A stretch of DNA of 8,024 nucleotides from Pseudomonadota bacterium. Its GTDB lineage: Bacteria; Pseudomonadota; Alphaproteobacteria; UBA2136; UBA6156. The notes under the pieces are model-generated. The model searched no databases, was not told the DNA's origin, and saw only the letters and a list, made by a program, of their open reading frames with translations. This document shows positions 1-7,023 of the stretch, one piece after another. The stretch spans positions 1 to 8,024 of the forward strand of contig RFNJ01000078.1 in the NCBI GenBank assembly GCA_009927255.1. The letters are read 5' to 3'. The first letter of the stretch is position 1; the number at the start of each line of letters is the position of its first letter. Made by a program: the position numbers and the translations under genes.

Positions 1-2
1 GG

Positions 3-2945
3 GCTTTATACGGGGGTAGTGGGGCTAACCGTGCTTTGATGCCGAAGTTATCTGATCCGCTGGGGATTATGAGCAAGATTTCGGGGCTGGATGGGGCGGC
101 GAAACAGGCGGCGGAAGCGGGGATAAATGCAGCGCTTACTGCGGCTGGCACTGCGGCGTTGCCTTTTGCAGGGGCCATTACCAGTGCTCTTGGGAATAAA
201 TATGGTAATTGGGCCAGAGACTTGGCTAAAAAAGGCACGGATGCTGCGGGGCTGACGGATGGGAAAAGTAAGGTTGATTCGCAGAATGGGCAGTTGGAGC
301 AAACTAAGAAGCCAGAAGAGTTGGAGGCACTTTTAGCAGGCGAGTATGGCGAAACGATGGAGGAAAGAATAAAGCGCGAAAAAGCCCCCTATGCTAATTA
401 TGATGCAACAGATTTTACTGGATACCCTGAGAATTTAACCGATGAAGAGAACTTAAAGAGATCGAGAGAACGTATTGAAGCCGAGGAGATGGATAAGAAT
501 TATGGGCCAGTTATCCCACAAGCCACAGATGGGAAAGTTGCTGCAGATGGGAAAATTGCTGCCCAAGTTGCAGAAGATGCTAAAAATGCAAGTTCGAAGC
601 CTGCGGGAGTTAAGCTAGAGGGGGTTGCCCCTGACGCTGTTGTTGGCACAAAAAACCAAAAAATGGGGATTAACGATAAACCCGCAGTTGTTGCGGCGAC
701 GGACACCAGAGCGGCTGGAACGACGACTGGAGCGGCGGCGCAAGTGGCGCAGCAGGCGGATAGCAATAATAATGCTGCACAGCGGACGATGAATCAGGCG
801 GCGGCGAACCAAGAGGCTGAACGGATAGCTAGAGAGCAAAAGATGGAGACTGGGACAGTCTTCAAGCATAACGGCCAGACGTATCAGGTTGCTAAGGACG
901 GCACTGTAAGTGTGGCGGCGATTAATCCGAATGCTCAGGCGGGGGCGGGTGGTGCCGCTGGTGGGGAGACAACTGTACAGCAGACGACGGTGCTGGCGCA
1001 GGAGCAGCGTTTGATTGACGAACTTTCGAACCTTGCCAACGTGCTGAATAAGGCTTCAACGACGGAGAAGGATTCGGTGATTGGGGCGGTAATGGGGAGA
1101 CAGCAGCAAGCTGCGAATGAATTGGATGAGGCAACGGAAGCGCGGCACGCCCAACGTAAAGGGCCGGATGTGCGGATTAGCACTGGCCAAGCACTGGCAA
1201 GTGGTTTTTATGGTGGATTTGAGGCGATATTTAAGAGTGCGGGGAATATTCCAGTTATTGGCCAGATTTTGCGTGAGACTTCGAATGAGTGGTATCAGGG
1301 TGAAGCTCGCGCGCGGGCTTGGAATGCTGCGGGTGGGTATAAGGAATGGAAAGCGCTTAAGAGTGATGGCCAGCGGGGTAAAATGCTTAAGCAAGAATTG
1401 GGTGAGTTACAGCCAGGAATTGAGTACCGTGAGATGATGAGTGTGGGGGGATACCACGAAACTTACTTGCAGGGGGCGCAGGCGGCTTCGGAGAATGCGG
1501 CGCGGATACAGAGCAGCTACCGGGCACGGCAGGTTGTAGCAGATAAGAGTGCAGATTTTCAGGGCAAGCTGGTGCTGAGTGCGCAAGACCTGAAGGGCAT
1601 TGGCATGGCGGATGCGATGAATAAGATTGCGTCGGTTCGCACTGAGGCGGCGATGATGCAGGGGCCGGGGTTTGATACGAAAGTGGCGACGGTTAACCCA
1701 GATGGTAGCGTAAAGTTTGATACGGTCCAAATTAAATACACACCAAGTGTTTTCCAAAACTGGGCAAGTAATGCTGCGATGAGTGGTTTAATTAAGAATA
1801 TGGAAAACAACAATGTTCAGCAGATGAAAGTGATTGAGAAACAGTTCTTCCGCGATGGCAAATTTGATGCCGCACGTGCAACAGCAGGAAGCTTTAAAGC
1901 ACAAGCCCAGTATATGCGCCTAGACCCTGAAGATTCTTACATAGACTCTGGTGAATTAGCGGTAAGAGAAGGGAAAATTGGTTTTATGGGTGCTAGAGGG
2001 CAGGCGCATGCTATTCGGAGGTACTTGAAAGATCAGACTCGCAATACCGATGAATATATTGAGAGTGCGATTAAAGAGGGATTGGGTGAGTTTGCGAAAG
2101 TGAACACCGAAGAATATAAGAGAGCAACGCGAGGACTTTCATCGGAGAACTTAGCAGCCTATAATCGTAAAATATTTGGTTCGGCTGCTAAAAAAGCATT
2201 ATTGGATAGCGATCCCGGGAAGCTTCCGCTTGAGGCGGTTTTTGATCAGGCGTATAAATCGGCTTATTATGGCTTTGAGCAGAAATCTTTGTTGGCCGTT
2301 TTTGCCAAAGAAGCTGAGGCTGAGGTGAATGTGGGTAAGATTATTAGTTCTTCTCGTTCGGCGGCTGGTGCAAAGCTTCCGTTACCACCCAATGTTTATC
2401 AGAGACGCCGCGTGGAAAGCAAGAATGGCAGTATTCTTGATGTTGGTGCTGTGTGGGATGAATTGGTTGAGAAGATCTCTATCGCAACGGACAATGATAC
2501 ATTGCTTACGACTTCATTGGTACAACAATTTATGAAAGAACTAGAAGCCGAAGGTGATAAAAACGCCCTGACGAGTGAGATTCGCCAAGATAAGAATAAG
2601 CGACAAATTGTGCAAACGATGAGTGAAAATAGCTTAGCAAGACTAACTGCAGTTATTCAGCGGGGTGTGACAGATGTTGCACAGAAAGATAAAATTCTTT
2701 CTAAGTTAAATACAAAACTAAGACGTGACGTTACTGGCCGCCTTGTGGTGCAAATTGGAGAAATTGATATTGATACTGGTAATGAAGAAAAAGGCGATGG
2801 CGTTACGCCTCTTGTACCTGGAGCGAATACGCCCCCACCTGCTGGTACTTCAACGGGCGGTAGACCGGCTGGTGGTAATCCGCAGCCTTCTTTTAGGGAG
2901 AGAGCTAAGAATTTCCCGGGAGTAAACCGACCAAAAAGAACATAA
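3..2945 (+). CDS. Large protein of unknown function, probably 5'-truncated by the window edge
   Basis: I do not recognise this protein. The frame has no stop between base 3 and TAA at 2943-2945. Start codons exist at TTG 36, ATG 39 and ATG 69, but 36 and 39 have no well-placed Shine-Dalgarno sequence, so the true start probably lies left of the window. Counting from ATG 39, residues 28-51 are an Ala-rich, mildly hydrophobic stretch that could be a weak membrane or amphipathic helix. Residues about 85-330 are charged, Ala/Gln/Asn-rich and low in complexity, probably disordered. A second Gly-rich hydrophobic patch lies near 381-410. The rest looks helical and soluble, and the last 50 residues are a Pro/Gly-rich tail ending in a basic cluster (NRPKRT). 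No catalytic motif is apparent. It could be the cytoplasmic part of a TraG- or TrbL/VirB6-like secretion protein whose membrane part lies upstream; this is only a guess. The next gene starts 28 nt downstream, suggesting co-transcription. That the frame is coding is very likely; its function is unknown. Confidence 0.8.
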   Translation, partial: ALYGGSGANRALMPKLSDPLGIMSKISGLDGAAKQAAEAGINAALTAAGTAALPFAGAITSALGNKYGNWARDLAKKGTDAAGLTDGKSKVDSQNGQLEQTKKPEELEALLAGEYGETMEERIKREKAPYANYDATDFTGYPENLTDEENLKRSRERIEAEEMDKNYGPVIPQATDGKVAADGKIAAQVAEDAKNASSKPAGVKLEGVAPDAVVGTKNQKMGINDKPAVVAATDTRAAGTTTGAAAQVAQQADSNNNAAQRTMNQAAANQEAERIAREQKMETGTVFKHNGQTYQVAKDGTVSVAAINPNAQAGAGGAAGGETTVQQTTVLAQEQRLIDELSNLANVLNKASTTEKDSVIGAVMGRQQQAANELDEATEARHAQRKGPDVRISTGQALASGFYGGFEAIFKSAGNIPVIGQILRETSNEWYQGEARARAWNAAGGYKEWKALKSDGQRGKMLKQELGELQPGIEYREMMSVGGYHETYLQGAQAASENAARIQSSYRARQVVADKSADFQGKLVLSAQDLKGIGMADAMNKIASVRTEAAMMQGPGFDTKVATVNPDGSVKFDTVQIKYTPSVFQNWASNAAMSGLIKNMENNNVQQMKVIEKQFFRDGKFDAARATAGSFKAQAQYMRLDPEDSYIDSGELAVREGKIGFMGARGQAHAIRRYLKDQTRNTDEYIESAIKEGLGEFAKVNTEEYKRATRGLSSENLAAYNRKIFGSAAKKALLDSDPGKLPLEAVFDQAYKSAYYGFEQKSLLAVFAKEAEAEVNVGKIISSSRSAAGAKLPLPPNVYQRRRVESKNGSILDVGAVWDELVEKISIATDNDTLLTTSLVQQFMKELEAEGDKNALTSEIRQDKNKRQIVQTMSENSLARLTAVIQRGVTDVAQKDKILSKLNTKLRRDVTGRLVVQIGEIDIDTGNEEKGDGVTPLVPGANTPPPAGTSTGGRPAGGNPQPSFRERAKNFPGVNRPKRT
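526..561 (+). repeat. 18-bp tandem duplication inside the first gene
   Basis: Two adjacent 18-bp units, CAGATGGGAAAGTTGCTG and CAGATGGGAAAATTGCTG, differ at one base. The unit is a multiple of three, so the frame is kept and the protein reads TDGKVAADGKIAA. It lies in the low-complexity region and looks like a fairly recent duplication. Confidence 0.85.
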
Positions 2946-2973
2946 AACCATCAACAAACATGAATAATAACAA

Positions 2974-5172
2974 ATGATTTTTGCTTTTGCTTCTCGCTAC
3001 GATACCCACCTTGGGGAGTTTCCTTACCTTGGGCTTGGTGAGGCTTTTTGGGGGAGGGACCCTTTTACCAGTACGAGTTTGGTGGGGGTTTCGTATAATT
3101 TGCAGATTCCGGCTGAGGGGACGCCTTGTGGGCATAATGTTATGTTGGCACCAAGTCTTATGCATATGTTGCAGGTGGATCGGCAGGTGCCGCTTTCGCC
3201 GCTGTTTGCTTTGGATTTGGCGGGGCGGGTGATTTATCTTGGCTATGGGCCGGAGCGTAAGGATGCGGGGGACTGGGAGGCTTATGCTCCCGCGCGCGAT
3301 GCCAATGGGGTGATTGATGAAAATACGTATAATCCGTTTGTGCCGCTGGTGGTTTTTCCGCGCTTTTGCCGCGATGTGGCGGGAATGGATGGGGCAGAGT
3401 TGCTGGGTAAGGTGTTTTTAACGCGCTTTCGGTGCTTGGAGATGAGCCAGAGCTTTACCGGGAGCATCAGCGGGGCGGCGGAAGATGATGAGCTGATGGC
3501 AGGGACGTATATGGCGGCCAACCTTTACCCTTACAAGCTGCGGCCGGACACGTTTTATACCAATGGTTTTAAGCTGCCGCAGACCCAGATGCTTTATGCC
3601 CGTGGCCCCAACCAAGGCGCCAGCCCTAAACATGCCGAAAAGCTGGGGCAAGAGATGCTGGCGAAATGGAATGAGCGCGAGGCTGGCCAGCGCTATGAAG
3701 ACTGGTTGCCGAGCCTGGGCAATGGGCAAGTTGATTTGTGGTATGAGGCTGGCTGCACGTTGATACCGACTTTTGAAGCCTGCAATGGCGTGCATGTGGT
3801 AAACCGTGACTTTGGGCTGGAGGATTACTGGCCCGGGCGGGCGGTGGCGGGGCTGCACACGGTGGTGGAAGTGCAGGCCAACCAAGCACCCGAGGGGACG
3901 ATTTTGACCGTGCTGAGGCCCGGCTACATCACCGCCAACCGGATTGTGCCAGCGCAGGTTATTGTTTCCAGTGGTGCGGGCTACGTAAGCCCCAATGCGG
4001 CTGACCCGTTGCCGCAAATCCCGAACTTTCACCTGCCGCATTCGCGCACCATGGCCAACTGGCGGTTGAGCTGGCTGCCGACCCATCCGCAACATTTTGA
4101 AGACCCAGCGCTGTGGGGCTGGTGCCCAACGACGGGGCGGTTTTTACAGGTTTCGGGGCCGATTTGGGACCCGTTGCATTATGTTTATGGCAGCCTGACG
4201 CCAATGCTGGAGGCTTTTGAAAAGACATCGCTGGAGGCCGACAAGCCGATGCGCTATGTGCCGGTGCCGGAGGAGATGTTTAATCGGTTTTATCCGATTG
4301 TGCCGCTGGAGGGTTTTGATGCGTTTTCGGCCACGGCTTACCTGAACCGGCGGCGACAGAGCAAGCTACCGCGGAGCATGATTGTGCGCCACCCGACGGC
4401 ACAGCCGACGGCGGGGATTGGCTACCACCCGATGCCGGCAGAGTTTGAGTTTGAGCTAGACCCGTTTAACTTCCCTGAATTCCATCCCCTTAACCGCGAG
4501 CATGGCCCCTGCCCTGAGGAGCTTTTGCCGCGCGTGGCGGGGATTATTACGCCCAAAGTGACCCCCACCGAACATGCGGCGGCGTGCGAGCAATTGTTTG
4601 GTGCGCCGTGGCTAACCAGCACCGAAAACTTGGTAAAACCTGATGAAAAAGAGCCACTTAGGAACTTTCCGCACTTGGCGAGGTATTTGCTGGCGGAGAT
4701 GGAATTGCCGGATATTTTTAAGATTTCGCCGGTGCCGTTTCTTTCAAGCCTGGCGCCACTTTTACCTAAGCCCGCGCAGGAATGGTGGCAGAATGAAGAT
4801 GGCAGCCAGCTTGATGGGCCAGCGGAACTTGGCCAGCTAGGTAGCGGAATTTATGATACTTTATGGGACTTTAGGCAGCGTGGTGTGGACTTTGTGAAGT
4901 TTCGGCACATGCTTTACCAGACCAACTTGCCACTTTACATCATTGGCTGGTGGAGCGGGGCCAACCCGGATTTGCTGCAGGAAATGACGTTGCAGTTTAT
5001 GCAGGAGGATGGTTTGATTCCGAACCTTGGCAAAATGCAGCAAGCGGGGGCGGCGGATGAGGCGCAGCAGCAGAGTGCTTTGGCGCAAATACGAGAGCGG
5101 CAGGTGCAGCCGCGTAATCCCAACCGTGCGATTGCGCCAGCGGCTGCTGGCACGCCGGAAGAGGCGTTTTGA
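2974..5172 (+). CDS. Unknown 732-residue protein, second gene of the left operon
   Basis: I do not recognise this protein. ATG 2974 is the first start after an in-frame TAA at 2968-2970; there is no Shine-Dalgarno sequence, so translation may be coupled to the gene ending 28 nt upstream. The product is rich in Pro, Trp, Tyr, Phe and Leu, with no signal peptide and no clear membrane segment, and reads as a folded soluble protein. Visible landmarks include the start MIFAFASRYDTHLG, TPCGHNV near residue 47, a Pro/Trp/His-rich middle part (LPTHPQHFEDPALWGW), and a C-terminal part with two WW pairs (QEWWQN and IIGWWSG). The last 40 or so residues are Gln/Ala-rich and probably disordered. There is no Walker motif, no HUH relaxase triad and no protease or nuclease signature that I can see, which argues against TraD, TraI or a terminase. 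Codon use is like that of truA. The long frame and consistent codon bias make it a real gene; the role is unknown. Confidence 0.88.
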   Translation: MIFAFASRYDTHLGEFPYLGLGEAFWGRDPFTSTSLVGVSYNLQIPAEGTPCGHNVMLAPSLMHMLQVDRQVPLSPLFALDLAGRVIYLGYGPERKDAGDWEAYAPARDANGVIDENTYNPFVPLVVFPRFCRDVAGMDGAELLGKVFLTRFRCLEMSQSFTGSISGAAEDDELMAGTYMAANLYPYKLRPDTFYTNGFKLPQTQMLYARGPNQGASPKHAEKLGQEMLAKWNEREAGQRYEDWLPSLGNGQVDLWYEAGCTLIPTFEACNGVHVVNRDFGLEDYWPGRAVAGLHTVVEVQANQAPEGTILTVLRPGYITANRIVPAQVIVSSGAGYVSPNAADPLPQIPNFHLPHSRTMANWRLSWLPTHPQHFEDPALWGWCPTTGRFLQVSGPIWDPLHYVYGSLTPMLEAFEKTSLEADKPMRYVPVPEEMFNRFYPIVPLEGFDAFSATAYLNRRRQSKLPRSMIVRHPTAQPTAGIGYHPMPAEFEFELDPFNFPEFHPLNREHGPCPEELLPRVAGIITPKVTPTEHAAACEQLFGAPWLTSTENLVKPDEKEPLRNFPHLARYLLAEMELPDIFKISPVPFLSSLAPLLPKPAQEWWQNEDGSQLDGPAELGQLGSGIYDTLWDFRQRGVDFVKFRHMLYQTNLPLYIIGWWSGANPDLLQEMTLQFMQEDGLIPNLGKMQQAGAADEAQQQSALAQIRERQVQPRNPNRAIAPAAAGTPEEAF

Positions 5173-5266
5173 AGTGTTTGATTGGAAGACAGCCCTTTAC
5201 CATCAGCCAAAGAGTACTCCTTTTCCCGCGGTTTAGCGCTTTTGCACTGGAGTTCAGTCCGCATGT

Positions 5267-5319
5267 ATGTACCATTCTACTTTTGGATATATACCAGATG
5301 GTACATAATAATGTACCAT
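5267..5319. repeat. Three copies of ATGTACCAT, two direct and one inverted
   Basis: ATGTACCATT occurs at 5267-5276 and again at 5311-5320; its reverse complement ATGGTACAT lies between them at 5298-5306. The inverted copy can pair with the right copy (9-bp stem, 4-nt AATA loop) or with the left copy (about 22-nt loop), so the two hairpins are mutually exclusive. The site sits in the AT-rich spacer between the end of the second unknown gene and the 3' end of tRNA-Trp. It could be a set of operators, a recombination site, or a weak terminator for the left operon (the right hairpin is followed by TTT). The repeats are plain to see; the role is open. Confidence 0.8.
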
Positions 5320-5353
5320 TTTGACTGGCTGGGGGTGGAATATAGAGTATGTT

Positions 5354-5371
5354 GATGGACATATATCCATC
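5354..5371. repeat. Near-palindrome GATGGA-N6-TCCATC
   Basis: Six-base arms at 5354-5359 and 5366-5371 flank CATATA. Part of the right half (ATATATCCA, 5361-5369) is also the reverse complement of TGGATATAT at 5284-5292, so this spacer holds several interleaved inverted repeats. No U-tract follows on either strand, so it is not a typical intrinsic terminator. Confidence 0.6.
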
Positions 5372-5431
5372 GAAAAGATATTGTTTTATATATGTAAAGT
5401 GGATTGCTATGGATTGGGGCGGAATAAGAAG

Positions 5432-5507
5432 TGGCAGGGGAGACAGGACTCGAACCTGCAACCAGCGGTTTTGGAGACCGCTACTCTACCAATTGAGCCA
5501 CTCCCCT
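5432..5507 (-). tRNA. tRNA-Trp, anticodon CCA
   Basis: Read on the minus strand, this is a complete 76-nt tRNA. The 7-bp acceptor stem is AGGGGAG (5507-5501) with CTCCCCT (5442-5436), followed by discriminator G and an encoded CCA (5434-5432). The anticodon arm is GCGGT-CTCCAAA-ACCGC, placing CCA (complement of TGG, bases 5474-5472) at positions 34-36, so it decodes UGG as tryptophan. The T arm carries the TTCGAGT loop. G as discriminator fits bacterial tRNA-Trp. In many proteobacteria this tRNA gene lies just before secE and nusG; here its 3' side instead faces the two unknown plus-strand genes. Confidence 0.97.
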
Positions 5508-5516
5508 ACGGCTGGG

Positions 5517-5545
5517 GTTATGCCACGGCAGCGGGCTGGTTTCAA
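5517..5545 (-). promoter_or_regulatory. Likely sigma-70 promoter of tRNA-Trp
   Basis: On the minus strand, TTGAAA (5545-5540) and CATAAC (5522-5517) are separated by exactly 17 nt, and the -10 lies 9 nt before the first base of the mature tRNA. Each box matches its consensus in most positions. The spacing and the position relative to the tRNA support the call; there is no experimental evidence. Confidence 0.6.
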
Positions 5546-5563
5546 GGGGCTAGTGGCAGTAAC

Positions 5564-5594
5564 AAAAAACCGCCCGTGGGATGAACCCACGGGC
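5564..5594 (-). terminator. Intrinsic terminator of the small minus-strand gene
   Basis: A perfect 9-bp GC-rich stem, GCCCGTGGG (5572-5580) with CCCACGGGC (5586-5594), closes a 5-nt loop. On the minus strand the stem is followed by GG and then six T residues (5569-5564). It lies 23 nt past the stop codon of the gene at 5618-6004 and insulates it from the tRNA-Trp promoter. Confidence 0.92.
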
Positions 5595-5617
5595 AGCGAC
5601 CGACTCCTGTGCGCCAG

Positions 5618-6004
5618 TTAGGCGAGCAGGGCGGTCAGGATGGCGAGGATTTCCTTACGCCTTGCGGCTTCGGGAAATTCTTTTTTCAGGTCGTCTGCCA
5701 AGTCGAGCAGCTTCGCCCTGTCCTCCTTGCTCATTTCGAGCAGGATTGAGAGGTTGGCTGCGGCCGCTGAAGATGGTGAAGCCACCTCCTGCGGGTTGTC
5801 ACTGGCATACTTCCTGAGCGCGGGGAGTCCCAGCAGTTCAGCCAGTTCTCCCCACTGTTTCGCCGTGAGCGTAAGCGGCCCGCTATCACGTTGCGCCTTG
5901 ACGGCGATGTGATAACTGAGGCTCAGCCTTCGGCTTATCGCCTTGGCTGTTATCTTACGCTCCCGGGCCCTCGCCCAAATAGAGTTCCATTCGTTCTGAC
6001 TCAT
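5618..6004 (-). CDS. Small protein with a possible helix-turn-helix; putative DNA-binding regulator
   Basis: This is a 128-residue protein of no family I can name. The start at 6004 is fixed by AGGAG seven nt upstream; the frame stays open another 20 codons, but that extension has no such site. Residues 17-60 resemble a divergent Cro/XRE-type helix-turn-helix: a helix (ITAKAISRRL), a turn (SLS), a possible recognition helix (YHIAVKAQR), then a helix ending in AELLGLP, as in many phage-type regulators. Residues 72-86 are an Ser/Ala/Pro linker, and residues 88-128 form a charged helical C-terminus that could dimerise. It has its own strong terminator and is divergent from truA. Codon use is odd: I count nine CTC leucine and five AGG arginine codons in 128, whereas truA has no CTC and one AGG in 267. 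This suggests acquisition by transfer. Coding is likely; the DNA-binding role is tentative. Confidence 0.8.
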   Translation of the reverse strand: MSQNEWNSIWARARERKITAKAISRRLSLSYHIAVKAQRDSGPLTLTAKQWGELAELLGLPALRKYASDNPQEVASPSSAAAANLSILLEMSKEDRAKLLDLADDLKKEFPEAARRKEILAILTALLA

Positions 6005-6011
6005 GTCAGTT

Positions 6012-6016
6012 CTCCT
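6012..6016 (-). promoter_or_regulatory. Ribosome binding site deciding the start at 6004
   Basis: On the minus strand AAGAGGAGA contains a perfect AGGAG core ending 7 nt before ATG 6004. No comparable site precedes the upstream in-frame ATG at 6064. Confidence 0.85.
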
Positions 6017-6065
6017 CTTGCAAACGGGATGACCCCCGCGGGAGAGGGGTCGATGGAACCGCACA

Positions 6066-6071
6066 TATAAT
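6066..6071 (+). promoter_or_regulatory. Consensus -10 box (TATAAT) in the truA upstream region
   Basis: TATAAT is a perfect -10 hexamer 79 nt before the proposed truA start. The -35 position 17 nt upstream is AGAGGG, a poor match, so a promoter here would need an activator or be weak. The surrounding CATATAATTATG is almost palindromic and offers CATAAT on the minus strand (6075-6070), so one AT-rich core may serve both truA and the divergent small gene. Tentative. Confidence 0.35.
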
Positions 6072-6144
6072 TATGGGGTGGGGGCGGCGGATTTGCGAGT
6101 GGGGGGGGTTTTGTATTGGCCGGGGATGGCTTATAGCTGGGTTT

Positions 6145-6948
6145 ATGAGGATTAAATGGCTGGTGCAATATGACGGGCGGGGGCTGCATGGCTGGCAGCA
6201 CCAGCGCGAGCATGGGGTGGCGCTGCCGACAGTTCAGGGCTTATTGGCTGGTGCTTTGGGGCAGATGCTGGGGGGGATGGAGATTGCGCCGGATAGCCTG
6301 GTGCCCGCCGGACGCACCGATGCTGGCGTGCATGCCTGGGGGCAGGTGGTGCATGTGGATGTGCCCAAAGAACTGCCGCTGATGAAGTTTGTGGATGGGA
6401 TGAATCGGTTTTTGCCGCCGAGTGTGCGGGTGATTCGGGCGGCGCGGGTGGCCGATGATTTTCATGCCCGCTTTGATGCGGTGGCGCGGCGTTATGTGTA
6501 TTTGCTGAGTGACCGCCGCCAACTACGGCCCGACTTGGTGGGGCGCGTGGGGCACTTTAGCCGCCCGCTGGATGATGTGGCGATGGCGGCTGCTTTGGCA
6601 AAAATGGGCTTAGGCGAAATGGATTGCAGCGGGTTGCGCGATGCGGAGTGCCAAGGGCGGCACCCGTTTTGTGAGATTATAGAGCACCAGGTGGGGCGCG
6701 ATGGCGAGGGGGTAATTCGGCTAGAGATTGAGGCCAACCGCTTTTTGCACCACATGGTGCGCACGCTGGTGGGCACGTTGGTGTTGGTGGGCGATGGCAA
6801 ACAGCCGGTAGATTTTTTAGCGCAGGTACTAGCTAACCGTGACCGCCGCTTGGCGGGGGCGAATTTTAGCCCAGATGGGCTTTACTTGGCGGCGGTGCGG
6901 TATAAGCCGCATAGAGAGATAGAGGTGGCGGGAAGTAAAGAGTGTTAG
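6145..6948 (+). CDS. truA: tRNA pseudouridine synthase A
   Basis: TruA isomerises uridines 38, 39 and 40 in the anticodon stem-loop of many tRNAs to pseudouridine, in the cytoplasm. The 267-residue length fits the family. The N-terminal strand WLVQYDG with HGWQ is typical. The catalytic loop AGRTDAGVHA places the nucleophilic aspartate at residue 59, close to Asp60 of the E. coli enzyme. The C-terminal half has the family motif RFLHHMVRTLVGTL (from residue 199) and ends with GLYLAAVRY (245-253). I chose ATG 6145 because MRIKWLVQYDG is where family members begin; ATG 6073 would add 24 unmatched residues. The Shine-Dalgarno sequence before 6145 is weak. Neighbours are a divergent small gene and a convergent parA, so truA appears to be a single-gene unit. 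All key residues are present, and it should be functional. Confidence 0.95.
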   Translation: MRIKWLVQYDGRGLHGWQHQREHGVALPTVQGLLAGALGQMLGGMEIAPDSLVPAGRTDAGVHAWGQVVHVDVPKELPLMKFVDGMNRFLPPSVRVIRAARVADDFHARFDAVARRYVYLLSDRRQLRPDLVGRVGHFSRPLDDVAMAAALAKMGLGEMDCSGLRDAECQGRHPFCEIIEHQVGRDGEGVIRLEIEANRFLHHMVRTLVGTLVLVGDGKQPVDFLAQVLANRDRRLAGANFSPDGLYLAAVRYKPHREIEVAGSKEC

Positions 6949-6969
6949 GCCGTGAAGTGTAATCACTAT

Positions 6970-7003
6970 AAAAAGCCAAAGCGCTGGCTTTTGGCCAGCG
7001 CTT
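6970..7003 (-). terminator. Intrinsic terminator of parA, between convergent truA and parA
   Basis: A perfect 10-bp stem, AAGCGCTGGC (6979-6988) with GCCAGCGCTT (6994-7003), closes a 5-nt loop. On the minus strand it is followed by TGGC and five T residues (6974-6970), 20 nt after the parA stop. The U-tract is interrupted but close. No U-tract follows on the plus strand, though the stem could still slow read-through from truA. Confidence 0.75.
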
Positions 7004-7023
7004 CAACGTAGAGAACCCAGATA

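Noticed and set aside
3..2945. Assignment of the first gene to TraG or TrbL/VirB6 secretion proteins
   Set aside because: Only general features (Ala-rich low complexity, one borderline hydrophobic stretch, possible missing N-terminus) point that way, and no diagnostic motif is visible.
3418..4095. Minus-strand open frame of 225 codons
   Set aside because: It lies wholly inside the 732-residue gene on the other strand, is rich in Arg, His, Pro and Gln as expected of an antisense shadow, and has no ribosome site that I can identify.
5298..5322. ATGGTACAT-AATA-ATGTACCAT hairpin as a firm terminator of the left operon
   Set aside because: The stem is AT-rich and only three T residues follow it. 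I keep it as a repeat of open role.
5349..5621. Plus-strand open frame containing GRGDRTRTCNQRFW
   Set aside because: This is the well-known false protein produced by reading a tRNA gene on the wrong strand; it spans the tRNA-Trp.
6005..6064. Earlier start of the small minus-strand gene at 6064
   Set aside because: The strong AGGAG lies inside this extension and is spaced for ATG 6004.
6073..6144. Earlier truA start at ATG 6073
   Set aside because: The 24 extra residues (Trp/Gly/Cys-rich) match nothing in TruA proteins, and the ATG directly overlaps the possible -10 region.
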